The notes: generated by a model not told the origin, from the sequence alone. A DNA stretch of 5,740 bases from an uncultured Collinsella sp. (GCA_900556875.1 USQQ01000030.1:1-5740), one strand, 5' to 3'; counted from the stretch's first letter, positions 1 through 5,661 are shown. Translations and numbers: made by a program.

Positions 1-8
1 ATACTCAT
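1..8 (-). CDS. First codons of a probable IS3-type OrfA (transposase helix-turn-helix subunit), partial
   Basis: Only ATG AGT AT is inside the window (Met-Ser-...). The call rests on the excellent ribosome binding site GGGAGG (positions 20-15) six bases upstream of the ATG and on the position about 45 bases inside a probable IS150-type terminus, where OrfA normally starts. The rest of the protein lies beyond the left edge, so no domain can be seen. Confidence 0.4.
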
Positions 9-14
9 GGAAAA

Positions 15-47
15 CCTCCCATTTCCCGATGTCCAAGAAATGGGAGG
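15..47 (-). promoter_or_regulatory. Hairpin that hides the ribosome binding site of the IS OrfA
   Basis: Positions 15-25 (CCTCCCATTTC) and 37-47 (GAAATGGGAGG) form a perfect 11-bp inverted repeat with an 11-base loop. In the minus-strand RNA the downstream arm contains the GGGAGG Shine-Dalgarno of the ATG at position 8, so folding would block its translation. Four U residues follow the stem (14-11), so a weak intrinsic terminator is an alternative reading. Sequestering structures at IS left ends are known to keep transposase expression from outside promoters low; that this one does so is inference. Confidence 0.5.
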
Positions 48-56
48 CAGTTCACG

Positions 57-77
57 GTCCCCTTCGTGGTGGTTTTT
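57..77. repeat. Right half of the REP-like palindrome, interrupted in its loop by the IS end
   Basis: GTCCCCTTCGTGGTGGTTTTT matches the loop end and right arm of the intact copies at 4782-4820 and 2054-2090. The left arm and first part of the loop are missing; in their place is the terminal repeat of the probable IS (1-54). Like the copy at 2054-2090 it carries CTTCG where the 4782 copy has CTTTG. Confidence 0.65.
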
Positions 78-194
78 AGCGCAACGAGGTGTTCCCAGCC
101 GACCATACGGGCGGCCTTGCGCTCACGCTGCTCGATGACAGCGCATCTTTAGACGCGAAGTGCGGAACCGGGTGCATATACGAGCCACGTAGCG
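78..194. other. Intergenic stretch downstream of the DUF4179 gene; no gene called
   Basis: About 117 bases lie between the stop of the DUF4179 gene and the half repeat. No terminator with a U-tract is evident here. One minus-strand frame stays open from 139 to 5 after a stop at 151-149 and begins VIEQRERKAARMVGWEHL, with codon use like the neighbouring genes. It has no start codon with a ribosome binding site and runs through the repeat into the IS end. It may be a relic of a gene's 3' end or chance. Confidence 0.35.
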
Positions 195-1325
195 TTACGA
201 ATTCATGGGAATGACCGTATCGCCAATTTGTACGCTTGCAATCTTGTCTGTGTCACAAACTTGCGAGAACGGCCAGGTCTTGTGGACATCAGTGGTGCCG
301 TTATCCAGTTTATTTGCGAAATAGCCGCTGTGGCTGGTTGCGTCCTCAACATGACCGTCTTTGAACGTCACGATGAGGGGTATGTTGCCAACGGCATCCA
401 TAGACTCCTCCATGTTTTGAGACATCTTGCCGCTGTTGTTGTCGTGTTCGATGGAACGATCTATGTTGTAGCGGACTGAAACGCCAACGCAGGATACGGT
501 GGCCTCTTGAATCGTCGCCTTGGTGCCGTTAAAGTTGACCGATTTGGGCGCGGGAATCGTAACGGATGTATCTTCGTAATTCAGCTGGAACTTAAGATCC
601 CATGGGCCCGTAAGTATTTTCTTATACTCGGGAAGCTCTTTGCCAGCACGTGGCACAACGAGAGAGTTGATATGCGTGCGGACGGTCCTGCCCATAAGGC
701 CGGGTGATTCAACGCTGAACTGTGCAAAGTATTGAATGCTGGAGTCATTGGGGTTCTTGTCAATGAGCCATGATTGGCCTTGGCCGCCATGCTCGCCATC
801 AACGTATACGTTTCCATCGACACCTCCGGCGATAGTTCCGTTCTCGCCCGGCTCGGAAAGCTTTTTCAGGGCAGCGGGATCGTCGAACGTAAGCGTATAG
901 GCGATGGTAACCATATCCTTGTCGCCCATGATGGCGTCGGCGGTCACGGTGACTCCGTTGTTGGAGCAGCTAGCACCGACGGGCCGGCCAATACGGTCGA
1001 TGATCTCGGTTTGAGAAGCAGGTCCGTCAAAGATGTCGGAAAGCATGTCAGAAGGAAGCGGCAGGACGCCTGTTGCCATAGCCGTGCCAGCGCCTCCAAT
1101 GACGATAGCGAGGACTGCCGTTACAGCGGCAATGCGAGCGACTGTTCTTACGGGATGGCGGGCGATGCGCGGCTTGCGTCGCGTGCCATTAAAATTGCTT
1201 TGAGCGGTCGCCGCATCGCTTGAGGCGACGGACTGAGCAATCGAGTTTGCCATGTGCTGCTTCGCATTATCGGTAAACGAAATGTGCTCCAGGGCGTGGC
1301 GATAGTCATTCGAATTCGTAGTCAT
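195..1325 (-). CDS. DUF4179-type membrane protein, probable anti-sigma factor of the adjacent ECF sigma factor
   Basis: A 376-residue single-pass membrane protein. Residues 1-60 are hydrophilic and probably cytoplasmic, starting with a short helix-like segment (ALEHISFTDNAKQHMANSI) of the kind found at the N-terminus of these anti-sigma proteins. A basic patch (RRKPRIARHPVR) is followed by one hydrophobic helix at about 64-86, then a roughly 290-residue extracytoplasmic beta-rich region resembling DUF4179 proteins. That region has cysteines at 120, 279 and 357. The start is supported by AAGGAG (1337-1332) six bases upstream, and the gene overlaps the end of the sigma gene by 20 nt, implying coupled expression. 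In this arrangement the N-terminal part usually binds and inhibits the sigma factor until an envelope signal releases it; the signal here is unknown. It could instead be a positive co-regulator or simply a sigma-linked surface protein. Confidence 0.75.
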   Translation of the reverse strand: MTTNSNDYRHALEHISFTDNAKQHMANSIAQSVASSDAATAQSNFNGTRRKPRIARHPVRTVARIAAVTAVLAIVIGGAGTAMATGVLPLPSDMLSDIFDGPASQTEIIDRIGRPVGASCSNNGVTVTADAIMGDKDMVTIAYTLTFDDPAALKKLSEPGENGTIAGGVDGNVYVDGEHGGQGQSWLIDKNPNDSSIQYFAQFSVESPGLMGRTVRTHINSLVVPRAGKELPEYKKILTGPWDLKFQLNYEDTSVTIPAPKSVNFNGTKATIQEATVSCVGVSVRYNIDRSIEHDNNSGKMSQNMEESMDAVGNIPLIVTFKDGHVEDATSHSGYFANKLDNGTTDVHKTWPFSQVCDTDKIASVQIGDTVIPMNS

Positions 1326-1866
1326 TGTGGTCTCCTTTCAAGGAAAGCCGAAGTGACGCACGTCCGCGGCTAAGGTGCTGGGCGGTTGCAGCTGGCGTCG
1401 CGTGAACGGCGTCTGCGATTTCCCTGATGCTCATGCCTGCGTAGTAGTGCAAAAAGATGGCGATGCGCTGTGCTTGAGGCAGGGCCGTGACAGCGGAAAG
1501 AATGGCGCAGTCGCGTTGCGCAAATTCTTGCTCGGTATGTGTTACGGGTGCGCAGAAATCGGGGAGCGAATCGAGGTCGACAACCGGGTGATTCGCGTGC
1601 GTACGGCCGATATCGCGACATGCGTTCAGTGCGACTCGGATCACCCAAGCACGTTCGTGTTCGAGCGAGTCGAACGGTTGAGTGCGTTGGAGAATCTTGA
1701 TCAGCGTGTCCTGGCAGATGTCTTGAGCGTCGTCAGCGGATCCAAGGGCCGAATAGCACAATCGAAGGATGAGGTCGGAATACGTGTCGACCAAGCGCTT
1801 TGCTTCCCGCTCGATCTGATCGGCATCGCATCGGAGCGTGCTATTGCGGTTACGGCGTGCAGGCAT
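1306..1866 (-). CDS. ECF-type RNA polymerase sigma-70 factor
   Basis: A 186-residue protein of typical ECF size that redirects RNA polymerase to a small regulon. Sigma region 2 spans about residues 24-90, with core-binding region 2.2 visible as DDAQDICQDTLIKILQR (45-61) and the -10-reading region 2.4 as ERAWVIRVALNACRDI (71-86). Region 4 spans about 124-175, with the helix-turn-helix MSIREIADAVHATPAATAQHLSRGR (cf. 145-169) after the usual LPQAQRIAIFLHYY lead-in. Region 3 is absent, as expected. The frame is open up to 1959, but the start is placed at 1866 because GGAGGT lies seven bases upstream, the N-terminus then matches family length, and the longer frame would run into a terminator. The overlapping downstream gene is its likely anti-sigma factor. 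A possible ECF-like promoter lies at 1954-1934, suggesting autoregulation. Confidence 0.88.
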   Translation of the reverse strand: MPARRNRNSTLRCDADQIEREAKRLVDTYSDLILRLCYSALGSADDAQDICQDTLIKILQRTQPFDSLEHERAWVIRVALNACRDIGRTHANHPVVDLDSLPDFCAPVTHTEQEFAQRDCAILSAVTALPQAQRIAIFLHYYAGMSIREIADAVHATPAATAQHLSRGRASLRLSLKGDHNDYEFE

Positions 1867-1872
1867 AGTGTC

Positions 1873-1878
1873 ACCTCC
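1873..1878 (-). promoter_or_regulatory. Ribosome binding site that fixes the sigma factor start
   Basis: GGAGGT on the minus strand, six to seven bases before the ATG at 1866. It overlaps the palindrome CCAATTGG (1877-1884), which could locally fold over the site; no function is claimed. The alternative upstream ATG at 1959 has no comparable site. Confidence 0.8.
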
Positions 1879-1933
1879 AATTGGTCGTGGTGGATATAGG
1901 GAAGGCGTCTCGCGAGGTCCCTCTACATACAAC

Positions 1934-1954
1934 ACGGTCGAGACTGCATAAGTT
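1934..1954 (-). promoter_or_regulatory. Candidate ECF-type promoter of the sigma/anti-sigma operon
   Basis: On the minus strand, AAC (1954-1952, within GTCAACTT) is followed after 15 bases by CGT (1936-1934). ECF promoters commonly show an AAC-containing -35 and a CGT-type -10 at about 15-17 bases. The site lies just downstream of the terminator at 1958-1987 and would give a 5' leader of about 60 bases. No good -35/-10 pair for the housekeeping sigma factor was found in this interval, but short motifs like these occur by chance. Confidence 0.25.
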
Positions 1955-1957
1955 GAC

Positions 1958-1987
1958 AAAAAAAGACGGCACGTGAGCGCCGTCCTT
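1958..1987 (-). terminator. Intrinsic terminator of the ParB-like/BMP-phosphoesterase unit
   Basis: In the minus-strand RNA, GACGGC (1984-1979) pairs with GCCGUC (1970-1965). The stem extends inward by a G-U and a C-G pair around a UCAC loop, and outward by A-U/G-U pairs. Seven U residues follow (1964-1958). There is no U-tract in the plus direction, so it acts on minus-strand transcription. It separates the metallophosphoesterase from the sigma factor operon. Confidence 0.85.
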
Positions 1988-2012
1988 ACAAAACAATGAG
2001 TGTTCTCGTTAA

Positions 2013-2053
2013 TTACACAAGCACCTTGATGGACAGGTCGGACGAGTCAGCAA
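2013..2053 (-). pseudogene. Possible 3' remnant of a gene between the repeat and the terminator
   Basis: After the repeat at 2054-2090, one minus-strand frame reads ADSSDLSIKVLV and then stops at 2015-2013, about 25 bases before the strong terminator. The codons (GAC, TCC, CTG, ATC, AAG, GTG) resemble those of the neighbouring genes. No start codon is available; the frame continues through the repeat and into the phosphoesterase gene out of frame. It could be the end of a former gene cut off by the repeat, or chance. Confidence 0.2.
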
Positions 2054-2090
2054 AACCACCATAAAGGTGCCTATCCCCTTCGTGGTGGTT
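2054..2090. repeat. REP-like palindrome, intact copy with diverged arms
   Basis: Left arm AACCACCATAAAGG (2054-2067) and right arm CCTTCGTGGTGGTT (2077-2090) flank the loop TGCCTATCC. The arms differ from perfect complementarity at two adjacent positions. The copy lies 8 bases beyond the stop codon of the metallophosphoesterase. Its loop differs from the 4782 copy by one base (TGCCTATCC against TGCCTGTCC), and the sequence outside its right arm resembles that outside the half copy at 57-77. Confidence 0.8.
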
Positions 2091-2098
2091 GTTGGCAG

Positions 2099-2809
2099 TT
2101 ACCAGGGTGTTCTGGCGGTAGAGGACTCGATGGCCTCGTGGAGCTTAAGCTCGCGGCGCATGGTTTGCGAGTTGAGCCAGGCTGCTTGCCAGCCACGGAT
2201 GGGGTAGCGCGCCTCGTCGAGCTCAAACTGCGTATAGCCGCAGGCGTTGATAATCGTTGCCCCGCATGTGTGCTGACGCTCACGTTGAAAGTCGTGACCA
2301 TAGCATTGGTGTACATGTCCGTGCACCATGTAGTCGGGATTCCATGCCTCGAGTGCCGTGTTAAAGCACTCAAACCCTCGATGCGGTAAGTCCTCCAGGT
2401 CGCCCATACCTGCGGCGGGCGCATGGGTAAGTAGAATATCGCATCCGTCTACCAGTGCGATTTTTCGCGATAGCTTGCGCATGCGTTTTGCCATCTCGCG
2501 CTCGGTATACATGTTCGCGCCGTCGCGGTAGCGCATGGAACCGCCCAGACCCGCAATGCGAATCCCTCGGTACGTGTACACGCTGTCTTCCACGCAGATA
2601 CATCCGCCCGGTGCATGACGTGCGTAGCGGTCGTCGTGATTGCCGCGCACGTAGATGAGCGGTTTGTTGATGACGGTGACCAAAAACTCAAGATAGTCCG
2701 GATCCAGGTCGCCTGCGGATAGAATCAGGTCAACGTCCTCAAAGCGCTCCTTGCGAAAACATTCCCACAGGCAGCGCTCCTCTACATCGGCAATGGCTAG
2801 GATATTCAT
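2099..2809 (-). CDS. Calcineurin-like metallophosphoesterase (YfcE/MJ0936-like small type)
   Basis: A 236-residue soluble protein with the metal-binding motifs in order: an atypical first motif D8-V-E10 in LAIADVEE, GD at 33-34 (SAGDLDP), GNHD at 56-59 (YVRGNHDDRY), TH at 128-129 (LLTHAP) and GHVH at 164-167. A dimetal phosphodiesterase or phosphatase activity is expected; the substrate is unknown. The usual His of the first motif (DxH) is replaced by Glu; I recall related Firmicutes proteins with the same ADxE pattern, so this may be a subfamily trait. The start ATG overlaps the upstream stop codon (ATGA), with GGAGGT nine bases upstream inside the preceding gene, so the two are translationally coupled. 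The C-terminal tail (SSTARTPW) abuts the repeat at 2054-2090 and may be partly repeat-derived. Confidence 0.88.
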   Translation of the reverse strand: MNILAIADVEERCLWECFRKERFEDVDLILSAGDLDPDYLEFLVTVINKPLIYVRGNHDDRYARHAPGGCICVEDSVYTYRGIRIAGLGGSMRYRDGANMYTEREMAKRMRKLSRKIALVDGCDILLTHAPAAGMGDLEDLPHRGFECFNTALEAWNPDYMVHGHVHQCYGHDFQRERQHTCGATIINACGYTQFELDEARYPIRGWQAAWLNSQTMRRELKLHEAIESSTARTPW

Positions 2810-4725
2810 AGGGCACGGACCTCCGGCTCGTTATCGAGCTGCGGAATCGAGCCTATAACGTTGTCAGCCAGCCAGTTCATCTCGACAATCTGCGTACTCG
2901 GCAGGGGAGGGAAGCCCTCAATCTGAACCACGCCGTCCTGGCTGTGGAGCTCGCCGCCAAATGGGTTGATGGAGCCCTCGACAATGCCGTTGCGAAGCAG
3001 CTGCACAAGTTTACGCGTCTGATAGGGTAGGCCCGGAGCGTAGCGAATATCGATGACGCCGGAGCTCATACCGTACCAGTAGTTGACGGCGCGCACCTGC
3101 TGGTCATCGGCGGTCTCGTCCCATGTGCCGTGCAGTAGGCTGCGTACGATGAGTTCGTAGTAACGGCCCCAGTTCCATACCGGCATAGCAATACCGGTAA
3201 CTTCCTTGCCGTTTACCAGACGGTGAAGCCCGTAGGCGGTGGGGTCCTCCAGCGACTTGGACATGTCAGCGCCGGTCATAACGCTCACGCCTTCGCGGCA
3301 CATGGCCTCGGCAAGACCGCCGGCGGGCACATCGCCCCAGGTCAGGATAATTTGCGCGCGGGGGTCGAGCAGCGAGGCGCCAATCGCAAAGGCGTTGATC
3401 TCGCTAAGCGCGCCCGACGCAAAGACGGACGCGTGGTAACCAATGCGATGGTTGTCCGCCATACTGGCGGCAAGGGCGCCCAGGAGGAACTTGGCCTCGT
3501 ACATCTTGCCAAAGTACGAACGGACGCTTTGGTGGGGAAGGCCGATAGAGCAGTTGAGAAACCGCACCTGGGGATACTCAACGGCTGCCCTGAGCGTGTA
3601 TTCCATCAGACGGTGCGAGGTCGAGAAGATGACGTTGTCTCCATGTTTGACAGCCGTTTCCACGGCGGCGTAGAACATGTCCGGATCGTGGCAGTCCTCG
3701 AATGCCTCGGTGCGCACGATGCCGCCAAAGTGCTCGTCGAGATACTGGCGCCCCTGGTCGTGCAGGCTGTCCCAGCTCGACGTAACGCAGGGGAATTCAT
3801 GGATAAAGGCGATGCGCAGGGGGTTGGCAGCCGAGTAGACGGTCTTGCCCATAAAGAAGTTGAGCACGCCGGAGGTGGACTTGGCGGGTGTCTCTTCCTC
3901 ATCGACGCTCGGTGCCTCGACAAGATCGACCTTGTCCTCGTCATTTTTGCCGGCAATGATCAGCTCGCGCCAAATCTTGCACAGGCGGTTTACGACGATG
4001 TCCGTCGGCGTATCCAGCAGGCGGTCCTGGTTGTACACGTTGAGGTAGACGAGCATGGCGTCGGCGGGCGTAATGTCCAGATGGTCGCCGCCGGCGCGCA
4101 GGTAGGCGCGTTTAAAGAGTAGGAAGGTGTGGCGCAGGTAGTCGACCTTTTTCTGTGGCCACTTTTCGACAAGGTCCTGGCCGAGCATCTTGGCGAGCGT
4201 CTCGTAGCTTCCCTCGCGCGAGAACTCGATCTCGTATAGGGGGCAGACGCGCCAAAACGCGCAGAACTCGCCGTACAGGCGACTTTCGACGGAATCCCAT
4301 TTGCTGGGGTAGAGACGGGTGACCTTGGCCGAAACCGTCGGGGCGTCCAGGAATTTGAGGACGCTGACGCGCTTGTTGCCCTCCTGGACGTAAAACCGAT
4401 GCATGAACTCGGTGACGATGATGGGGTCGCGATAGCCCTCGGTCACCTGGATGTCGTAGAGGTTGGACCACTTGCGGGCGAACTCGGTGTTAAATGGCAA
4501 CAGGGGCATAAAGTTGCACGAAAAGGCAGACTGACGACCCTTGGTAACCGTGCCGACGACCATTTCGAGCGGAATGTCCCTTAGGCCGACGCTCTCTCGC
4601 TGACCTAAGGGGAGCTGGGCAACGAGGCTATCGAGGTCCGTAAGGTACGGGTGCTCGCTTTGGCTGATGGCGTGACGGCGTCCCTGCTCGCCGCGCTTGC
4701 GTGCTTGACGATAGGCCTCTTCCAT
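2806..4725 (-). CDS. Cytoplasmic ParB-like domain fused to a BMP/PnrA-like solute-binding domain
   Basis: A 639-residue protein with no signal peptide or lipobox; it starts with a charged helix (MEEAYRQARKRGEQGRRH). Residues about 45-135 resemble a ParB-type fold, with EGNKRVSVLKFL (115-126) in the place of the ParB ERR-box. A helical middle (about 145-260) and an acidic linker (260-285) follow. From about 302 the protein resembles BMP-family (Med/PnrA) nucleoside-binding proteins: IAFIHEFP (305-312), the YFGKMYEAKFLLGALAA segment (404-420, matching the family's EGAFLAG region), AFAIGASLLDP (445-455), GGLAEAMCREG (469-479) and a C-terminal NPFGG (587-591). Canonical BMP proteins are exported lipoproteins next to ABC permeases; neither is seen here. 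Inference: a cytoplasmic ligand sensor, perhaps for purine nucleosides, acting with the coupled phosphoesterase. AAGGGAG lies eight bases before the start. Automatic annotation would probably call it an ABC transporter substrate-binding protein. Confidence 0.75.
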   Translation of the reverse strand: MEEAYRQARKRGEQGRRHAISQSEHPYLTDLDSLVAQLPLGQRESVGLRDIPLEMVVGTVTKGRQSAFSCNFMPLLPFNTEFARKWSNLYDIQVTEGYRDPIIVTEFMHRFYVQEGNKRVSVLKFLDAPTVSAKVTRLYPSKWDSVESRLYGEFCAFWRVCPLYEIEFSREGSYETLAKMLGQDLVEKWPQKKVDYLRHTFLLFKRAYLRAGGDHLDITPADAMLVYLNVYNQDRLLDTPTDIVVNRLCKIWRELIIAGKNDEDKVDLVEAPSVDEEETPAKSTSGVLNFFMGKTVYSAANPLRIAFIHEFPCVTSSWDSLHDQGRQYLDEHFGGIVRTEAFEDCHDPDMFYAAVETAVKHGDNVIFSTSHRLMEYTLRAAVEYPQVRFLNCSIGLPHQSVRSYFGKMYEAKFLLGALAASMADNHRIGYHASVFASGALSEINAFAIGASLLDPRAQIILTWGDVPAGGLAEAMCREGVSVMTGADMSKSLEDPTAYGLHRLVNGKEVTGIAMPVWNWGRYYELIVRSLLHGTWDETADDQQVRAVNYWYGMSSGVIDIRYAPGLPYQTRKLVQLLRNGIVEGSINPFGGELHSQDGVVQIEGFPPLPSTQIVEMNWLADNVIGSIPQLDNEPEVRAL

Positions 4726-4781
4726 GGTGTCTACTCCCTTAGTCGTTTAAACAACGATATGAACCATGGTACCACGATGCG

Positions 4782-4820
4782 AAACCACCACAAAGGTGCC
4801 TGTCCCCTTTGTGGTGGTTT
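4782..4820. repeat. REP-like palindrome, perfect copy
   Basis: AAACCACCACAAAGG (4782-4796) and CCTTTGTGGTGGTTT (4806-4820) are perfect 15-bp inverted arms around the loop TGCCTGTCC. The right arm ends on the first base of the mscS stop codon. The stem would form in RNA from either strand but is followed by only three U residues on the minus strand, so it is at most a weak terminator; protection of the mscS mRNA 3' end is possible. The GGTGCCTGTCCCC core resembles REP sequences mobilised by RAYT (REP-associated tyrosine transposase) enzymes, an inference from memory; no RAYT gene is in the window. Confidence 0.9.
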
Positions 4821-5587
4821 TAGGCGATGATGGGGGCGATGGCGCGGATGCAGGCGTCGGCTGCCGTGAAGGTGGTGCTATCGTCGCTGACGATAAAGAT
4901 GATTTTGCCCTTGACGCCAAAGTCGCCGATCTCACTAAAGAGCACGTACGGCTCCTTGTCAAAGCCAGAGATGGGAAGCACCGCGGCCTTGGTGGCGTCG
5001 GTAAGCTCATCTGCCAGCGCATCCAGCGAGGCCCACTTGGACGTGTCCTTTACGGCAACGGGCACGGTAACGCGCCCAAAGGGCATCAAGTGCACGAGCG
5101 TGTTCTTGGAGATGTTTGAATTGGGGACGATGATGGTCTGCCCGCAGGCGTCCTCGATGGTCGTATGGCGCCAGGTGATATCTTGGACCACGCCCGACAC
5201 GCCGCCGACCTCGATATTGTCGCCGGGTTTGATAATGCCCATAAACGTCACCTGCATGCCGCCGATGAGGTTTGACAGCGTGTCCTGAAAGCCGAGCGAG
5301 ATGGCGATGCCGCCGACGCCAAGAGCGGCGACGAGGGCGTTTGCGTTAATGCCAAAGCAGTTGTCGAGGATAAAGCTGCCGCCGATCGTCCATATGACGG
5401 CGCGCGCGATGTTGATGAAGATGCTGGATGAAGGGAGTGGGTTATCGTCGCGGTTAAGCAGGTGGCGCAGGGTCTTGGACGCGACCTTGGCGGCAACGGC
5501 GGTGCCGATGGCCAAGATACCTGCCCAGATGATGTTGTGGACCCATCGTTGTGCAAAGAAATGAAGAATCGGCTCAAACAATTCCAT
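4820..5587 (-). CDS. mscS: Small-conductance mechanosensitive channel, MscS family
   Basis: A 255-residue membrane channel that releases solutes when osmotic downshock stretches the membrane. Predicted TM1 lies at about 16-34 and TM2 at about 58-78. The pore-lining TM3 spans about 83-116 with its Gly/Ala-rich pattern (ALGVGGIAISLGFQDTLSNL). The beta domain follows directly: KPGDNIEV (120-127), GVVQDITWRHTTI (132-144) and IIVPNSNIS (152-160), which is the most characteristic MscS motif. The mixed alpha/beta cytoplasmic C-domain ends at 255, slightly shorter than E. coli MscS. AGGAGGT eight bases upstream supports the start. A terminator lies immediately upstream, so the gene probably has its own promoter in 5588-5630 or reads from beyond that terminator; I found no convincing -35/-10 pair. 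The repeat at 4782-4820 touches its stop codon. Confidence 0.93.
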   Translation of the reverse strand: MELFEPILHFFAQRWVHNIIWAGILAIGTAVAAKVASKTLRHLLNRDDNPLPSSSIFINIARAVIWTIGGSFILDNCFGINANALVAALGVGGIAISLGFQDTLSNLIGGMQVTFMGIIKPGDNIEVGGVSGVVQDITWRHTTIEDACGQTIIVPNSNISKNTLVHLMPFGRVTVPVAVKDTSKWASLDALADELTDATKAAVLPISGFDKEPYVLFSEIGDFGVKGKIIFIVSDDSTTFTAADACIRAIAPIIA

Positions 5588-5629
5588 GTAGGGAAACCTC
5601 CTAATGATCGTCCAACCATGATACCCACC

Positions 5630-5661
5630 AAAAAGCCCGTCCGATCACATTGGACGGGCTT
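5630..5661 (-). terminator. Intrinsic terminator of a transcription unit entering from the right
   Basis: AAGCCCGTCC (5633-5642) and GGACGGGCTT (5652-5661) form a perfect 10-bp stem around a nine-base loop. In the minus-strand direction five U residues (5634-5630) end the structure, as in a rho-independent terminator. The plus direction has only CTTCTG after the stem. It would stop transcription from genes to the right before mscS; those genes now lie beyond the half repeat and the putative IS. Confidence 0.78.

Larger units (their letters stand above)
1..54 (-). mobile_element. Left end of an IS3-family (IS150-group-like) insertion sequence, truncated by the window edge
   Basis: Read on the minus strand from position 54, the sequence starts TGAACTGCCTCCCATTTC, continues with CTTGGACATCGGG, then GAAATGGGAGG, TTTTCC and an ATG at position 8. 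This matches the layout I remember for IS150: a TG-initiated terminal repeat, a CCCATTT...TTGGAC block, a GAAATGG return arm, then the OrfA start ATGAGT some 45 bases in. The element continues beyond the left edge of the window, so its transposase cannot be checked. Outside its tip lies half of the dispersed palindrome found intact elsewhere in the window, which supports a real insertion junction near 54/57. Family assignment is from pattern memory, not from a search. Confidence 0.6.

Noticed and set aside
774..1223. Plus-strand open frame of 149 codons
   Set aside because: Antisense to the DUF4179 gene; low-complexity translation rich in Gly, Ser and Arg with no recognisable motif.
1375..1899. 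Plus-strand open frame of 174 codons
   Set aside because: Antisense to the ECF sigma factor gene, whose regions 2 and 4 are clearly encoded on the minus strand.
1867..1959. Longer N-terminus for the sigma factor starting at 1959
   Set aside because: The start would fall in the U-tract of a strong terminator, has no ribosome binding site, and adds 31 proline-rich residues unlike ECF sigma factors; GGAGGT before 1866 is decisive.
3223..4122. Plus-strand open frame of 299 codons
   Set aside because: It lies entirely antisense to the ParB-like/BMP gene, whose protein shows recognisable family motifs across this span; open antisense frames are common in GC-rich genes, and the plus-strand translation shows no domain pattern.
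4745..4770. Short palindromes GTTTAAAC and ACCATGGT upstream of the ParB-like/BMP gene as operators
   Set aside because: Eight-base palindromes of this kind are expected by chance, and there is no second half-site or flanking promoter to support an operator.
4782..4820. Palindrome as a strong terminator of mscS
   Set aside because: The stem is long but is followed by only UUU in the minus direction and the same hairpin recurs elsewhere beside a separate genuine terminator, so a repeat is the better description.
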